Below are positions 36,078-42,830 of a stretch of 64,000 nt of DNA, one piece after another. Within the stretch, counting starts at the first letter, position 1, and each line of letters begins with the position of its first letter. Position numbers and translations under genes: made by a program. The stretch lies in contig CANIOW010000001.1 in assembly GCA_947469285.1 (NCBI GenBank), forward strand, positions 1 to 64,000. The letters are read 5' to 3'. The stretch comes from Gammaproteobacteria bacterium. Lineage in GTDB: Bacteria > Pseudomonadota > Gammaproteobacteria > Steroidobacterales > Steroidobacteraceae. The notes beneath the pieces were generated by a model. It searched no databases, had not been told where the DNA came from, and worked only from the letters and a program-made list of their open reading frames with translations.

Positions 36078-37616
36078 ATGCGCTATTTCCCGCTGTTTCT
36101 AGACCTGCACGGACGCCATGTGGCCGTGGTAGGTGGCGGTGAAGTGGCGCTGCGTAAAGTGCGTGCCCTGCTGGAAGCGGGAGCGAGCGTGACGGTGGTT
36201 GCGCCGGAACTGCACCCTGCATTGGCGGAGTTGGTCGGCACAAGCCCTGCTGGTAACGCCGCTGCTTCTGCGGTTGGCTCCCTCCATCACGTGTCAGCCA
36301 GTTTGCCAGCTAGCGTAGAGTCGCTGGCGGTAGCGGCATGGTTTCAGTCCGCCTGGTTTGTCGTTGCGGCGACTGACGATGCGGCGGTGAATTGCGCGGT
36401 GGCCGCCGCTGGTGAAAGTGCCCGCAAGTTCGTCAATGTGGTGGATGACGCTGCGCACTGCAGCGCCATTGTGCCGGCGATTATCGATCGCTCGCCGTTG
36501 CTGGTGGCCGTATCCACCGGCGGTACCGCGCCGATGTTGGCAAGACGGGTTCGCCGCGACGTGGAGCTGCTACTGGATGCAGGGCTGGGTCGTCTGGCGC
36601 AGTTCTTTGCGCGCTGGCGCTCCCGAGTCACAGCCATGGTGCCGGCGCCGGCTATGCGCCGCGTACTTTATGATCGCTGGATGGATGGCGAGGTGGCGCG
36701 GCTGGTGCGCGCTGGTCGTGAAGATGCGGCGGATGCAGCGCTAGCGGCCTCGCTGGTGCCTGCGCCAATTCACACGGCGGTATCGGCCACTGCTACCGCC
36801 ACCGCTACCGTCACGGCCACGGCGCCGGTGTGTGGCCATGTGACGCTCGTGGGCGCCGGGCCCGGGGGGGCCGGGCTGCTCACGCTGGCCGGTTTGCAGG
36901 CCTTGCAAAGTGCCGATGTGATCCTCGTCGACCGCTTGGTCAGCGCTGAGGTGCGTGCTCTGGCAAGACGCGATGCGCTGCAGATCGAAGTCGGTAAAGA
37001 GGGCGGTGGACATTCGGTGACGCAGGATGAAATCCACCGGTTGCTGGTTCACCACGCGGCGCAGGGCTTGCACGTGGTGCGGCTCAAGGGAGGCGATCCG
37101 TTTATTTTCGGTCGCGGTGGCGAAGAGTTGCTGTGTTTGCGCGCCGCGGGTATTGCTTACTCAGTGGTGCCCGGGGTGACCGCAGCGCTGGCTTGCGCTG
37201 CGCAGGCTGGCTTGCCACTGACGCACCGTGAGGTCGCGCGCAGCGTCCGTTTTGCTACAGCGCATTGCCGCGGTTCCGCCGACGACACCGACTGGGAGTC
37301 GCTGGCGGCAGAAACCGGTACGTTGGTGCTGTACATGGCTGTGGCGCAATGCGCACGCGTGCAGCGTGAATTGCTGGTGCGCGGGCGTGCGGGGACTACT
37401 CCAGTCGCTATCATCGAAAACGGCGGTCGGCTCGAGCAGCGCGTGGTGCTCACGGTGCTCAGCCAGTTGACGGAAGCGGTGCGGGAGCAGGCCGTGTGCG
37501 CGCCCGCGTTGCTGGTGATTGGCGAAGTGGCCGCCATGGCCGGTGAACTGCATTGGTTTGGCGCCTTGCCGGTCGTCCACCGACCAGCAAGGCACGGCTA
37601 CAGCGCTTTGGCTTAA
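36078..37616 (+). CDS. cysG: Siroheme synthase (CysG), fused
   Basis: 512 residues from ATG 36078 (GGAG eight bases upstream), longer than E. coli CysG (457). N-terminal precorrin-2 dehydrogenase/ferrochelatase: FLDLHGRHVAVVGGGEVALRK, VVAATDDAAVN and VDDAAHCSAIVPAI, STGGTAPMLARRVR. C-terminal uroporphyrinogen III methyltransferase: VTLVGAGPGGAGLLTLAG, VRLKGGDPFIFGRGGEE, VVPGVTAALACAAQAGLPLTHR. The extra length comes from an insertion at about 55-80 and an Ala/Thr-repeat linker at about 237-250 (ATATATATVTATAPV) between the halves. It makes siroheme for CysI, the last gene of the cys cluster. Confidence 0.95.
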   Translation: MRYFPLFLDLHGRHVAVVGGGEVALRKVRALLEAGASVTVVAPELHPALAELVGTSPAGNAAASAVGSLHHVSASLPASVESLAVAAWFQSAWFVVAATDDAAVNCAVAAAGESARKFVNVVDDAAHCSAIVPAIIDRSPLLVAVSTGGTAPMLARRVRRDVELLLDAGLGRLAQFFARWRSRVTAMVPAPAMRRVLYDRWMDGEVARLVRAGREDAADAALAASLVPAPIHTAVSATATATATVTATAPVCGHVTLVGAGPGGAGLLTLAGLQALQSADVILVDRLVSAEVRALARRDALQIEVGKEGGGHSVTQDEIHRLLVHHAAQGLHVVRLKGGDPFIFGRGGEELLCLRAAGIAYSVVPGVTAALACAAQAGLPLTHREVARSVRFATAHCRGSADDTDWESLAAETGTLVLYMAVAQCARVQRELLVRGRAGTTPVAIIENGGRLEQRVVLTVLSQLTEAVREQAVCAPALLVIGEVAAMAGELHWFGALPVVHRPARHGYSALA

Positions 37617-37626
37617 GCGCTAGGGG

Positions 37627-38055
37627 TCAGCGCAGGCGGCTACCACCGCCGAAGCCGCCGCCTCCGAAACTATCCCCGAGGCCGCCTCCCATGCCGCCTC
37701 CCATGCCGCCACCGGCACCTGGGATCACGAGCCCGGAGGCGGATTCGCGCCGCAATTGTTGCAACTCCTGCATGGTGCGCTCGATCGCAGCCTGAGCCTC
37801 GACGGTGAACGCTGCAGCGGCTTCGGCCAACGTCGGCCCGGGCAGCTCAAAAGCTACCGGGAGCGTTCCCATGGGAGTGATGACACTGATCTGGCCACTG
37901 TATTCCACGGCGCGCTCAAGGTCAGTGACGCCAGTCGGCAGCACCGGCGTGAGGACGCGAATAGTGCCGATACGCCGGTCTGTGTAATTGTCTTCCCGGT
38001 ACAGCGCGTTGGCATCGAAGCGGGGGTCTTCGGCGGGTTCGTTCAGGTCTGGCAT
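37627..38055 (-). CDS. Conserved hypothetical protein with Gly/Met-rich tail
   Basis: 142 residues, no signal peptide. Residues 25-115 look folded (DRRIGTIRVLTPVLPTG, YSGQISVITPMGTLPVAFELPG, then a helix TLAEAAAAFTVEAQAAIERTMQEL). The tail from about 118 is GAGGGMGGGMGGGLGDSFGGGGFGGGSRLR, a flexible glycine region like some RNA- or membrane-associated tails. I believe similar proteins occur in Xanthomonas-like bacteria but cannot name a family. GAGG lies six bases before the ATG. It is 27 bases downstream of the thiamine operon's last gene on the same strand, so it may be co-transcribed, and converges on cysG with a 10-base gap. Confidence 0.7.
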   Translation of the reverse strand: MPDLNEPAEDPRFDANALYREDNYTDRRIGTIRVLTPVLPTGVTDLERAVEYSGQISVITPMGTLPVAFELPGPTLAEAAAAFTVEAQAAIERTMQELQQLRRESASGLVIPGAGGGMGGGMGGGLGDSFGGGGFGGGSRLR

Positions 38056-38082
38056 GGCAAGCCTCGTGGCGGGAGAGGGTTC

Positions 38083-38973
38083 TTAGGATAACGCAGCTAG
38101 ACGGGTCCAGACACGCCTAGCCCGCGGCATCTGTTCCAGCGCCGCGCCGCCCTGGACCTGCAGGGTCCAGGCTAACCACAGTGTGTCTGCCAGCTGGCAG
38201 GCGGTCTGCAAGTGCAACAAGGTGGGCGCCGGTCGGTGAGTGTTGTAGGCCTCCAGCAGCGCCAGACATTGGTCACGGTTGAGGTCGTGGCTGGTGACAA
38301 ACATCGCCAGGTCATGCACCGGGTTGCCACGACCGGCATATTCAAAATCCACGAAGCGCAGTGCCCCGCTGGTGCTGCACAGCACGTTGCCACCGTGGGG
38401 GTCCGAATGCACGATCGAGGAAACATCCGCTGCAGCCTCCCCCAGCCGATGCTCTGCGTCGTCCACCAAGCGGTGGAGTCGGTCGGCGGTGTGGGCCGTG
38501 GTGGGTTGCTGAAGATCTGCTAGCAGGTGACGGGTGGCCTGAACAAGATCCACGATGGCCAGCTCGATGGGCACCGGCAGTGCGTGTAGCCCTGCGGCTA
38601 GTGCGGCGTAGGCGGGCAGCCCATGGCGCGCCTGGCGCCAGGTCCACGGACGCCCAGGCCACCATCGCGTGACCAGCAGGCCGCGTACGGTGTCGGTGTA
38701 GACCAGTTCAGGGGCCAACCCAGCGCTGGCGGCAGCGGCATGGGCCAGTGCCTCACTGCTGGCATTGGCGCCCAGTGCAGCACTGTCCGCACCGGCGAGG
38801 CGCATGAACCAGGCTTGCGGGCCATGCGTGGTGCGGGCCTGAACGCGCAGCCGCAAGTTCACGGCGCCACCGCTGATAATGCGCCAACGCACCTCGTGTG
38901 CGCCGCGAAACGGGGGCAGGGCCTCTGGCCCAAGGAGCAGGGGCAACACTTCGCCGAGGCGTGGGTGATTCAT
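38083..38973 (-). CDS. Small-molecule kinase of the thiamine operon (ThiK/choline-kinase-like)
   Basis: 296 residues from ATG 38973, which overlaps the transporter stop as ATGA; the longer frame to 39174 is antisense-like and rejected. It is an aminoglycoside/choline-type phosphotransferase: SSIVHSDPHGGNVL (catalytic HxD..N loop) and LRFVDFEYAGRGNPVHDLAMF (metal-binding DFE). In a TPP-riboswitch operon with a PnuC-type transporter, thiamine is the most likely substrate, giving thiamine monophosphate and trapping the vitamin in the cell, as ThiK does. The sequence alone does not prove the substrate. Confidence 0.8.
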   Translation of the reverse strand: MNHPRLGEVLPLLLGPEALPPFRGAHEVRWRIISGGAVNLRLRVQARTTHGPQAWFMRLAGADSAALGANASSEALAHAAAASAGLAPELVYTDTVRGLLVTRWWPGRPWTWRQARHGLPAYAALAAGLHALPVPIELAIVDLVQATRHLLADLQQPTTAHTADRLHRLVDDAEHRLGEAAADVSSIVHSDPHGGNVLCSTSGALRFVDFEYAGRGNPVHDLAMFVTSHDLNRDQCLALLEAYNTHRPAPTLLHLQTACQLADTLWLAWTLQVQGGAALEQMPRARRVWTRLAALS

Positions 38974-39575
38974 ATGCTCGTTGCCGTTGCCGTTTTCGTT
39001 GCTGCAGCCATGGCGGTGTGCCACTGCCGCCAGCCCACGATCGCGAGGGCGGCATAGGCCACATACAGCCAGGTCGTCCAGGGCATTTCTGCACGCCAGT
39101 ACAGCACTGCGGTGGCAGTATCGATGACCACCCACCAAGGCCAGTTTTCGAGCACCTTGCGTGCCGTCATCCACGTAGCCATGAGGCCGCCGGCGGTGGT
39201 CGCTGCCTCGAGCAGCGGCTGTTCAGACCCGACGTGAGTCAGCGCGAAATAACCGGCAAGCGTGAACAGAGCCGTCCCCGCCAGTGCCAGCAGTTGGGCG
39301 CGTAGGCTCCAGTGACTAATATTCAGTTCAGGCTTGCTCGGTGAGGAGATCTCGGGTGCTTGGGGTGTTCCACGCCAGGCACGCCAACCAGCCACGCACA
39401 GCAGTACATAAAAACATTGCAAGCCCATTTGCAGCCATAAGCCAGCGGCTCCGCAGACGACCACATAGCACAAGGTCGAGAGGAACCCGGCCACCCAGCA
39501 CCAGCGGTTCTCGCGGATGGCGAGAATCACGTAAATGAAGCCGGTGGCAACGGCCAGTCCCTCCAGCCAGTTCAT
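38970..39575 (-). CDS. PnuC-type transporter, probably thiamine (PnuT)
   Basis: 201 residues with seven predicted helices, the normal size of PnuC transporters. Typical segments: NWLEGLAVATGFIYVILAIRENRWCW at the start and ENWPWWVVIDTATAVLYW with the WxxW motif. PnuC proteins allow facilitated diffusion of vitamins (nicotinamide riboside, riboflavin or thiamine) driven by trapping phosphorylation. TPP-riboswitch control and the downstream kinase point to thiamine, matching the PnuT group predicted by earlier comparative genomics. It lies four bases after the TonB receptor gene. Confidence 0.88.
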   Translation of the reverse strand: MNWLEGLAVATGFIYVILAIRENRWCWVAGFLSTLCYVVVCGAAGLWLQMGLQCFYVLLCVAGWRAWRGTPQAPEISSPSKPELNISHWSLRAQLLALAGTALFTLAGYFALTHVGSEQPLLEAATTAGGLMATWMTARKVLENWPWWVVIDTATAVLYWRAEMPWTTWLYVAYAALAIVGWRQWHTAMAAATKTATATSI

Positions 39576-39579
39576 GAGT

Positions 39580-41709
39580 CTAAAACCGCCATTGCAGATT
39601 CAAGCCGCCTTCGCGCGGGTCACCAACCTGCACATAGGATTTCTCAGGAAAATCAGGGGGTTCATTGCCGAAAGCGAAGCCGCGGGTGGTGTAACGGCGA
39701 TTCAAGGCATTGCGCACATAGAGATCGACGCTCAGATGCTGCCCTTCCCAGCCAGCGCGTAGGTGTGTGAGTGCATACGCTTGGGAGCGGTAGGGCTCTG
39801 GCAGGTTGCCGAAATAGAAAGCATCCATGCCGGTGAGATCCAGCCGCGCAAACCAGCCTTGGACGCCATGCCAGGCTACATGGGTGGCGAACTGCCAGTG
39901 CGGAGCGTGCGGAGCGTCGCGCGCTGGCAAGGTCACACCGTCGCGCACGATGCCATTCAAGGTGGCCCGCAACCAGCCGACGGACACACCGGTGTCGAGG
40001 GTGGCTGACGGGCGCCAGCGCAGGCTGGCTTCTGCGCCGCGATGACGGCCGCGGGCGGCATTGTCAGTGTAGAACACGAAGGTATTCGGATCCCCGATGA
40101 CGAGTTGTTCGCTGGTCCGCACTTGCAGGTGCTGGCGGTGCAGGTCGAACAGTACCAGTTCCGCTTGCCAACGGCCCTCGGACCAGTTTTGCCGTGCGCC
40201 GAGTTCAAGACCACTGACGGTCTCCTCGCCAAACTCGCGCAGGCGGGTGGGCAACTGCGGCGAGGGGTTGATGCCCCCCGCCTTGAAGCCGCGCGTGGCG
40301 CTGAGCCAGGTCAGGCCGTGCTTGGCTAAGGTGTGTGACAGCGTGAAGTGCCCGCCAACCTGTGAATCGCGTGGTGCCAGGTCCGTCTGTGCGGTGCTAA
40401 ATCGCGTGTCACGATGTTCGTAACGCAGGCCCAAACTGGCCTGCCAGGTAGGAGCCAGCTGCAGCTCGGTCTCGCCGAAGAACGCCGTGGTAGCTGCGTG
40501 ATACCGGCTGGCACCAGCGCTGTCACTGGTGAATACTTCCGGGTAGGCTGGGTCCGCGTAAGTGCCACGGCTGCTCTCGGTGATCTGCTCGCGCAGCTGC
40601 TGATGCCACACGCCCACCAGCCAGCTCAGCCGGCCACTGCTGGCAGACTCAAGCCGCGCCTCAGCGGTGGCCGTCTGACGGCCACGGTCAGCATGGTAGA
40701 GGTAGTCGTAGGTATAAGGCGCCCAGCTGGCGGCATTGCCCCAGTCCCCGTCATAGGCGTGCACGCTGGCAGAGTCCACATAAGCGCCCGTCAGTGACCA
40801 GCGGGTGGTGCCCGGGCCCGGGGCTTGCCAGGTGGCCGCCAGTCCAGTGGCGTGCTGCGCATCTTGGCCTGGGTGGTCGGAGAGCGTGGTGCGCGTGTTG
40901 TCGATAGCAAAAGCATCGTAGCGGTTGTCGAGTTCGACGTGCAGCAGCGTCAGGTCAAACGTGGCATCTGCGGCCGGCTGCCAGCGCCAGCGTGCGCGGG
41001 TGGTCAGTTCATCGCGGCCATTGGTGTCACTGCGCCCGAGAAAGGCGTTGTGGCGAAAGCCATCGCTGCGTTGGCGTTGCACGCCCAAACGGAAGGTGGA
41101 GTCCGCTGCGGGCCAGGCCAGGTTCACTACACCGCCGGCGCCTTGAGTGTGGTCACTGCCAAGGGTTGCTGAAACACTGGCTTGGGACGTTGCGGCAGGG
41201 GCAGTGCTGGTGATATTGATGAGCCCGCCGAGGGCATTGGCACCATAACGCGCGCCTTGGGGGCCACGCAGCACTTCCACCTGGTGCACGTCAAATAGCG
41301 TGGCGGCCATGCCAATCCCACTGAAATCCATGCCATCGATCAGAAAACCCACGGAAGGGTTGGGTGCGCCCTCGTATTGCTCCAGTTCGCCAATCCCGCG
41401 TACCTGAAAGTAGCGGGGGCGGGAACTGCCGCCGGCAAAATTGAGGTTGGGAATGAGCCCAAGCACATCGGCTAAATGCTGTTGTCCCGCGTCGCGTAGT
41501 GTTGCCGCGTCTAAGACCACGGCGCTGGCGGTTAAATCCGTGGCAGGACGCGCGCGTAGCGTGGCGGTGACGATGATTTCTTCAAGCGACTCCGGCGCCC
41601 CGGTGGTCGCGGCTACAGCGCTGGTGGCTGCAAGTGCGCTGAGTACGCCACTCGCGCAGAAGATCACCAGACAACCTGCGCGCGGCAGGTAACGGTCAGA
41701 TTGGAACAA
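39580..41709 (-). CDS. TonB-dependent outer-membrane receptor, probably for thiamine
   Basis: About 709 residues with a signal peptide (GCLVIFCASGVLSALAATSAVA), a TonB box (LEEIIVTATL), a plug domain (QVRGIGELEQYEGAPNPSVGF, VEVLRGPQGARYGANALGG) and a 22-strand barrel ending in a C-terminal aromatic (NLQWRF). I place the start at TTG 41709: GGAGAG (41720-41715) stands five bases upstream. A GTG at 41715 overlaps that site and is less likely. A TPP riboswitch precedes it, and PnuC-type transporter and kinase genes follow, so it likely imports thiamine or its phosphates across the outer membrane. Confidence 0.9.
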   Translation of the reverse strand: MFQSDRYLPRAGCLVIFCASGVLSALAATSAVAATTGAPESLEEIIVTATLRARPATDLTASAVVLDAATLRDAGQQHLADVLGLIPNLNFAGGSSRPRYFQVRGIGELEQYEGAPNPSVGFLIDGMDFSGIGMAATLFDVHQVEVLRGPQGARYGANALGGLINITSTAPAATSQASVSATLGSDHTQGAGGVVNLAWPAADSTFRLGVQRQRSDGFRHNAFLGRSDTNGRDELTTRARWRWQPAADATFDLTLLHVELDNRYDAFAIDNTRTTLSDHPGQDAQHATGLAATWQAPGPGTTRWSLTGAYVDSASVHAYDGDWGNAASWAPYTYDYLYHADRGRQTATAEARLESASSGRLSWLVGVWHQQLREQITESSRGTYADPAYPEVFTSDSAGASRYHAATTAFFGETELQLAPTWQASLGLRYEHRDTRFSTAQTDLAPRDSQVGGHFTLSHTLAKHGLTWLSATRGFKAGGINPSPQLPTRLREFGEETVSGLELGARQNWSEGRWQAELVLFDLHRQHLQVRTSEQLVIGDPNTFVFYTDNAARGRHRGAEASLRWRPSATLDTGVSVGWLRATLNGIVRDGVTLPARDAPHAPHWQFATHVAWHGVQGWFARLDLTGMDAFYFGNLPEPYRSQAYALTHLRAGWEGQHLSVDLYVRNALNRRYTTRGFAFGNEPPDFPEKSYVQVGDPREGGLNLQWRF

Positions 41710-41714
41710 GGACA

Positions 41715-41784
41715 CTCTCCACCACAGACGACCACGCCGGCACAGGCCGGCGTGGAGGGAGAGCGCGCGAAAGAGAACCCTCCC
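41715..41784 (-). promoter_or_regulatory. Expression platform of the TPP riboswitch
   Basis: Read on the minus strand: GGGAGGG (41784-41778) follows the aptamer, then CTCTCCCTCC (41763-41754), a perfect 9-bp hairpin CCACGCCGG/CCGGCGTGG (41755-41747 with 41740-41732) and finally the ribosome site GGAGAG (41720-41715). CTCTCC can pair with GGAGAG and hide the ribosome site; GGAGGG could instead pair with CCCTCC and free it. No T-tract follows the hairpin. This suggests control of translation rather than termination. Pairings were found by eye. Confidence 0.6.
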
Positions 41785-41787
41785 GCG

Positions 41788-41912
41788 GCACCTGCTTCCC
41801 TACGCCGGTGCTAACCGGATCAGGTTCAACGGGTTTGCCGGGGTGGGCTGGGCCATGGGCGGCAGCACTATCCGGCATCTCGGGCCTTTACCAGGCCACC
41901 CCGAGGTACGGA
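41788..41912 (-). ncRNA. TPP riboswitch (THI element)
   Basis: On the minus strand the conserved core is plain: CTCGGGGTGG and CCGAGATGCC on the 5' side, then ACCCGTTGAACCTGATC, GCACCGG and GCGTAGGGAAGC on the 3' side. The P3 arm is extended. P1 can form between GTACCT and AGGTGC. It lies in the leader of the TonB receptor-transporter-kinase operon and ends near the slyD stop codon (41931) on its 5' side. TPP binding should lower expression of the operon. Confidence 0.94.
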
Positions 41913-41930
41913 GAAAGTGTAACGCAGGAT

Positions 41931-42416
41931 TCAGTCGTGGTGGTGTCCGCCTGGGCCATGGACATGGCCGTGCTCCAATTCCTCGGTGGAAGGCTCGCGG
42001 ACGTCGGCGATTTCCACTTCGAAATCGAGGGATTGTCCTGCCAGTGGGTGGTTGCCGTCGACGGTCACCATGTCCCCAGCGATGCGGACGACCGTGACCT
42101 GGCGCGGCCCGTGTTCAGTTTGTGCGTAAAAGCGCATACCGGTTTCGACCTTGCCGATGCCCTGAAAGGAACGGCGTGGGACTTGCTGTACGAGGCTGGC
42201 ATCTGGCAGGCCGTACCCTTCCTCCGGTGACACGGTGATCCGGAAGGTGTCGCCTACCCGCTTACCTTCGAGCTCGCGCTCAAGGCCAGGAATGAGGTTG
42301 CCTTGGCCGTGCAGATAGGCGAGCGGTTCGGCGGCGGACGATTGGTCCAGTACCGTTCCGCTGGCATCGCGCAGCGTATAAATGAGGGAAACAACAGCGT
42401 TCTGTGCAATCTGCAT
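41931..42416 (-). CDS. slyD: FKBP-type peptidyl-prolyl isomerase, SlyD-like
   Basis: 161 residues from ATG 42416 (GGTGAG four bases upstream); a longer frame to 42461 is not needed. FKBP/IF domains: VVSLIYTLRDASGTVLDQSS, LAYLHGQGNLIPGLERELEGK, VSPEEGYGLPD, then the insert-in-flap region and NHPLAGQSLDFEVEIADVREP. The C-terminus is histidine-rich (HGHVHGPGGHHHD), able to bind nickel or zinc as in SlyD. It folds proline-limited proteins and may hand metal to hydrogenase or other enzymes. A structured element with a T8 tract lies about 80 bases upstream on the same strand. Confidence 0.92.
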   Translation of the reverse strand: MQIAQNAVVSLIYTLRDASGTVLDQSSAAEPLAYLHGQGNLIPGLERELEGKRVGDTFRITVSPEEGYGLPDASLVQQVPRRSFQGIGKVETGMRFYAQTEHGPRQVTVVRIAGDMVTVDGNHPLAGQSLDFEVEIADVREPSTEELEHGHVHGPGGHHHD

Positions 42417-42494
42417 GGAGCTCACCGGGGTTGGGGGCCAACCGGACAGTGGCTGGCACAAGCGCCCAGTTTAAACGTGCGTCGACGCAGAGGG

Positions 42495-42576
42495 AAAAAA
42501 AATACGCGACGGCGCCGCTGGCCGGGGAGGGGGGTAGCGGCTGCCCGAAGGCAGGGTCAGCCGGTCACCGTCGCGT
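42495..42576 (-). terminator. Branched hairpin followed by T8 on the minus strand
   Basis: On the minus strand ACGCGACGG (42576-42568) pairs with CCGTCGCGT (42512-42504), followed by A and eight T residues (42502-42495). Inside, CTGCC-TTCG-GGCAG and a second stem (GCCGCT/AGCGGC) can form, giving a branched structure. It could be a terminator for a minus-strand transcript, the 3' end of a small RNA or an attenuator in the slyD leader. The stem and T-tract are seen directly; the role is inferred. Confidence 0.6.
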
Positions 42577-42698
42577 CCTGAACAGTCCCGGTTCCGTCGG
42601 TTCTGTCCACACGCCTATTAGAGGCGGCCCAGCGGACGTTGTCTCTAGTGGATTGCCGTCGGGGCGTCACGCTTTAGGGCGAGAGGGCCGGGCGTCGG

Positions 42699-42710
42699 GT
42701 TTCGCGAAAC
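42699..42710. promoter_or_regulatory. Perfect 12-base palindrome
   Basis: GTTTCGCGAAAC is its own reverse complement. It sits 121 bases before the TonB receptor start and 283 bases before slyD, in a region without genes. It is suitable for a dimeric regulator; none is known here. Confidence 0.35.
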
Positions 42711-42830
42711 TTACTGCGGCGCGTCATGAACCTTTAACGCTGCCATCATTGAACCTTCATTCGTGGTGGCGAAAGTACCTCGCCGGTTGCGTTATCACTT
42801 CGCAACTTCATACGTTTCCAAAGGACCCAC

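Larger units (their letters stand above)
42417..42830. other. 414-base divergent region between slyD and a TonB receptor gene
   Basis: No gene is seen. It holds a structured element with a minus-strand T-tract (42495-42576, listed separately), a perfect 12-base palindrome GTTTCGCGAAAC (42699-42710), and the AAGGA ribosome site six bases before the receptor ATG at 42831. The last 60 bases are less GC-rich and probably hold the receptor promoter. Confidence 0.6.

Noticed and set aside
38973-39174. Longer N-terminus for the kinase gene of the thiamine operon
   Set aside because: The added 67 residues lie antiparallel in frame to the transporter gene's end and have no kinase-family character; the ATGA overlap marks 38973 as the start.
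42495-42576. 4.5S (SRP) RNA or 6S RNA in the slyD leader
   Set aside because: The GGTCAGGTCCGGAAGGAAGCAGCC-type SRP core is missing and no long 6S-like rod forms.
42495-42830. Cobalamin riboswitch upstream of the second TonB receptor
   Set aside because: A GTCAGCCGG-like piece is visible, but the B12 box and core are absent on both strands; the structured element belongs to the minus strand with a T-tract.
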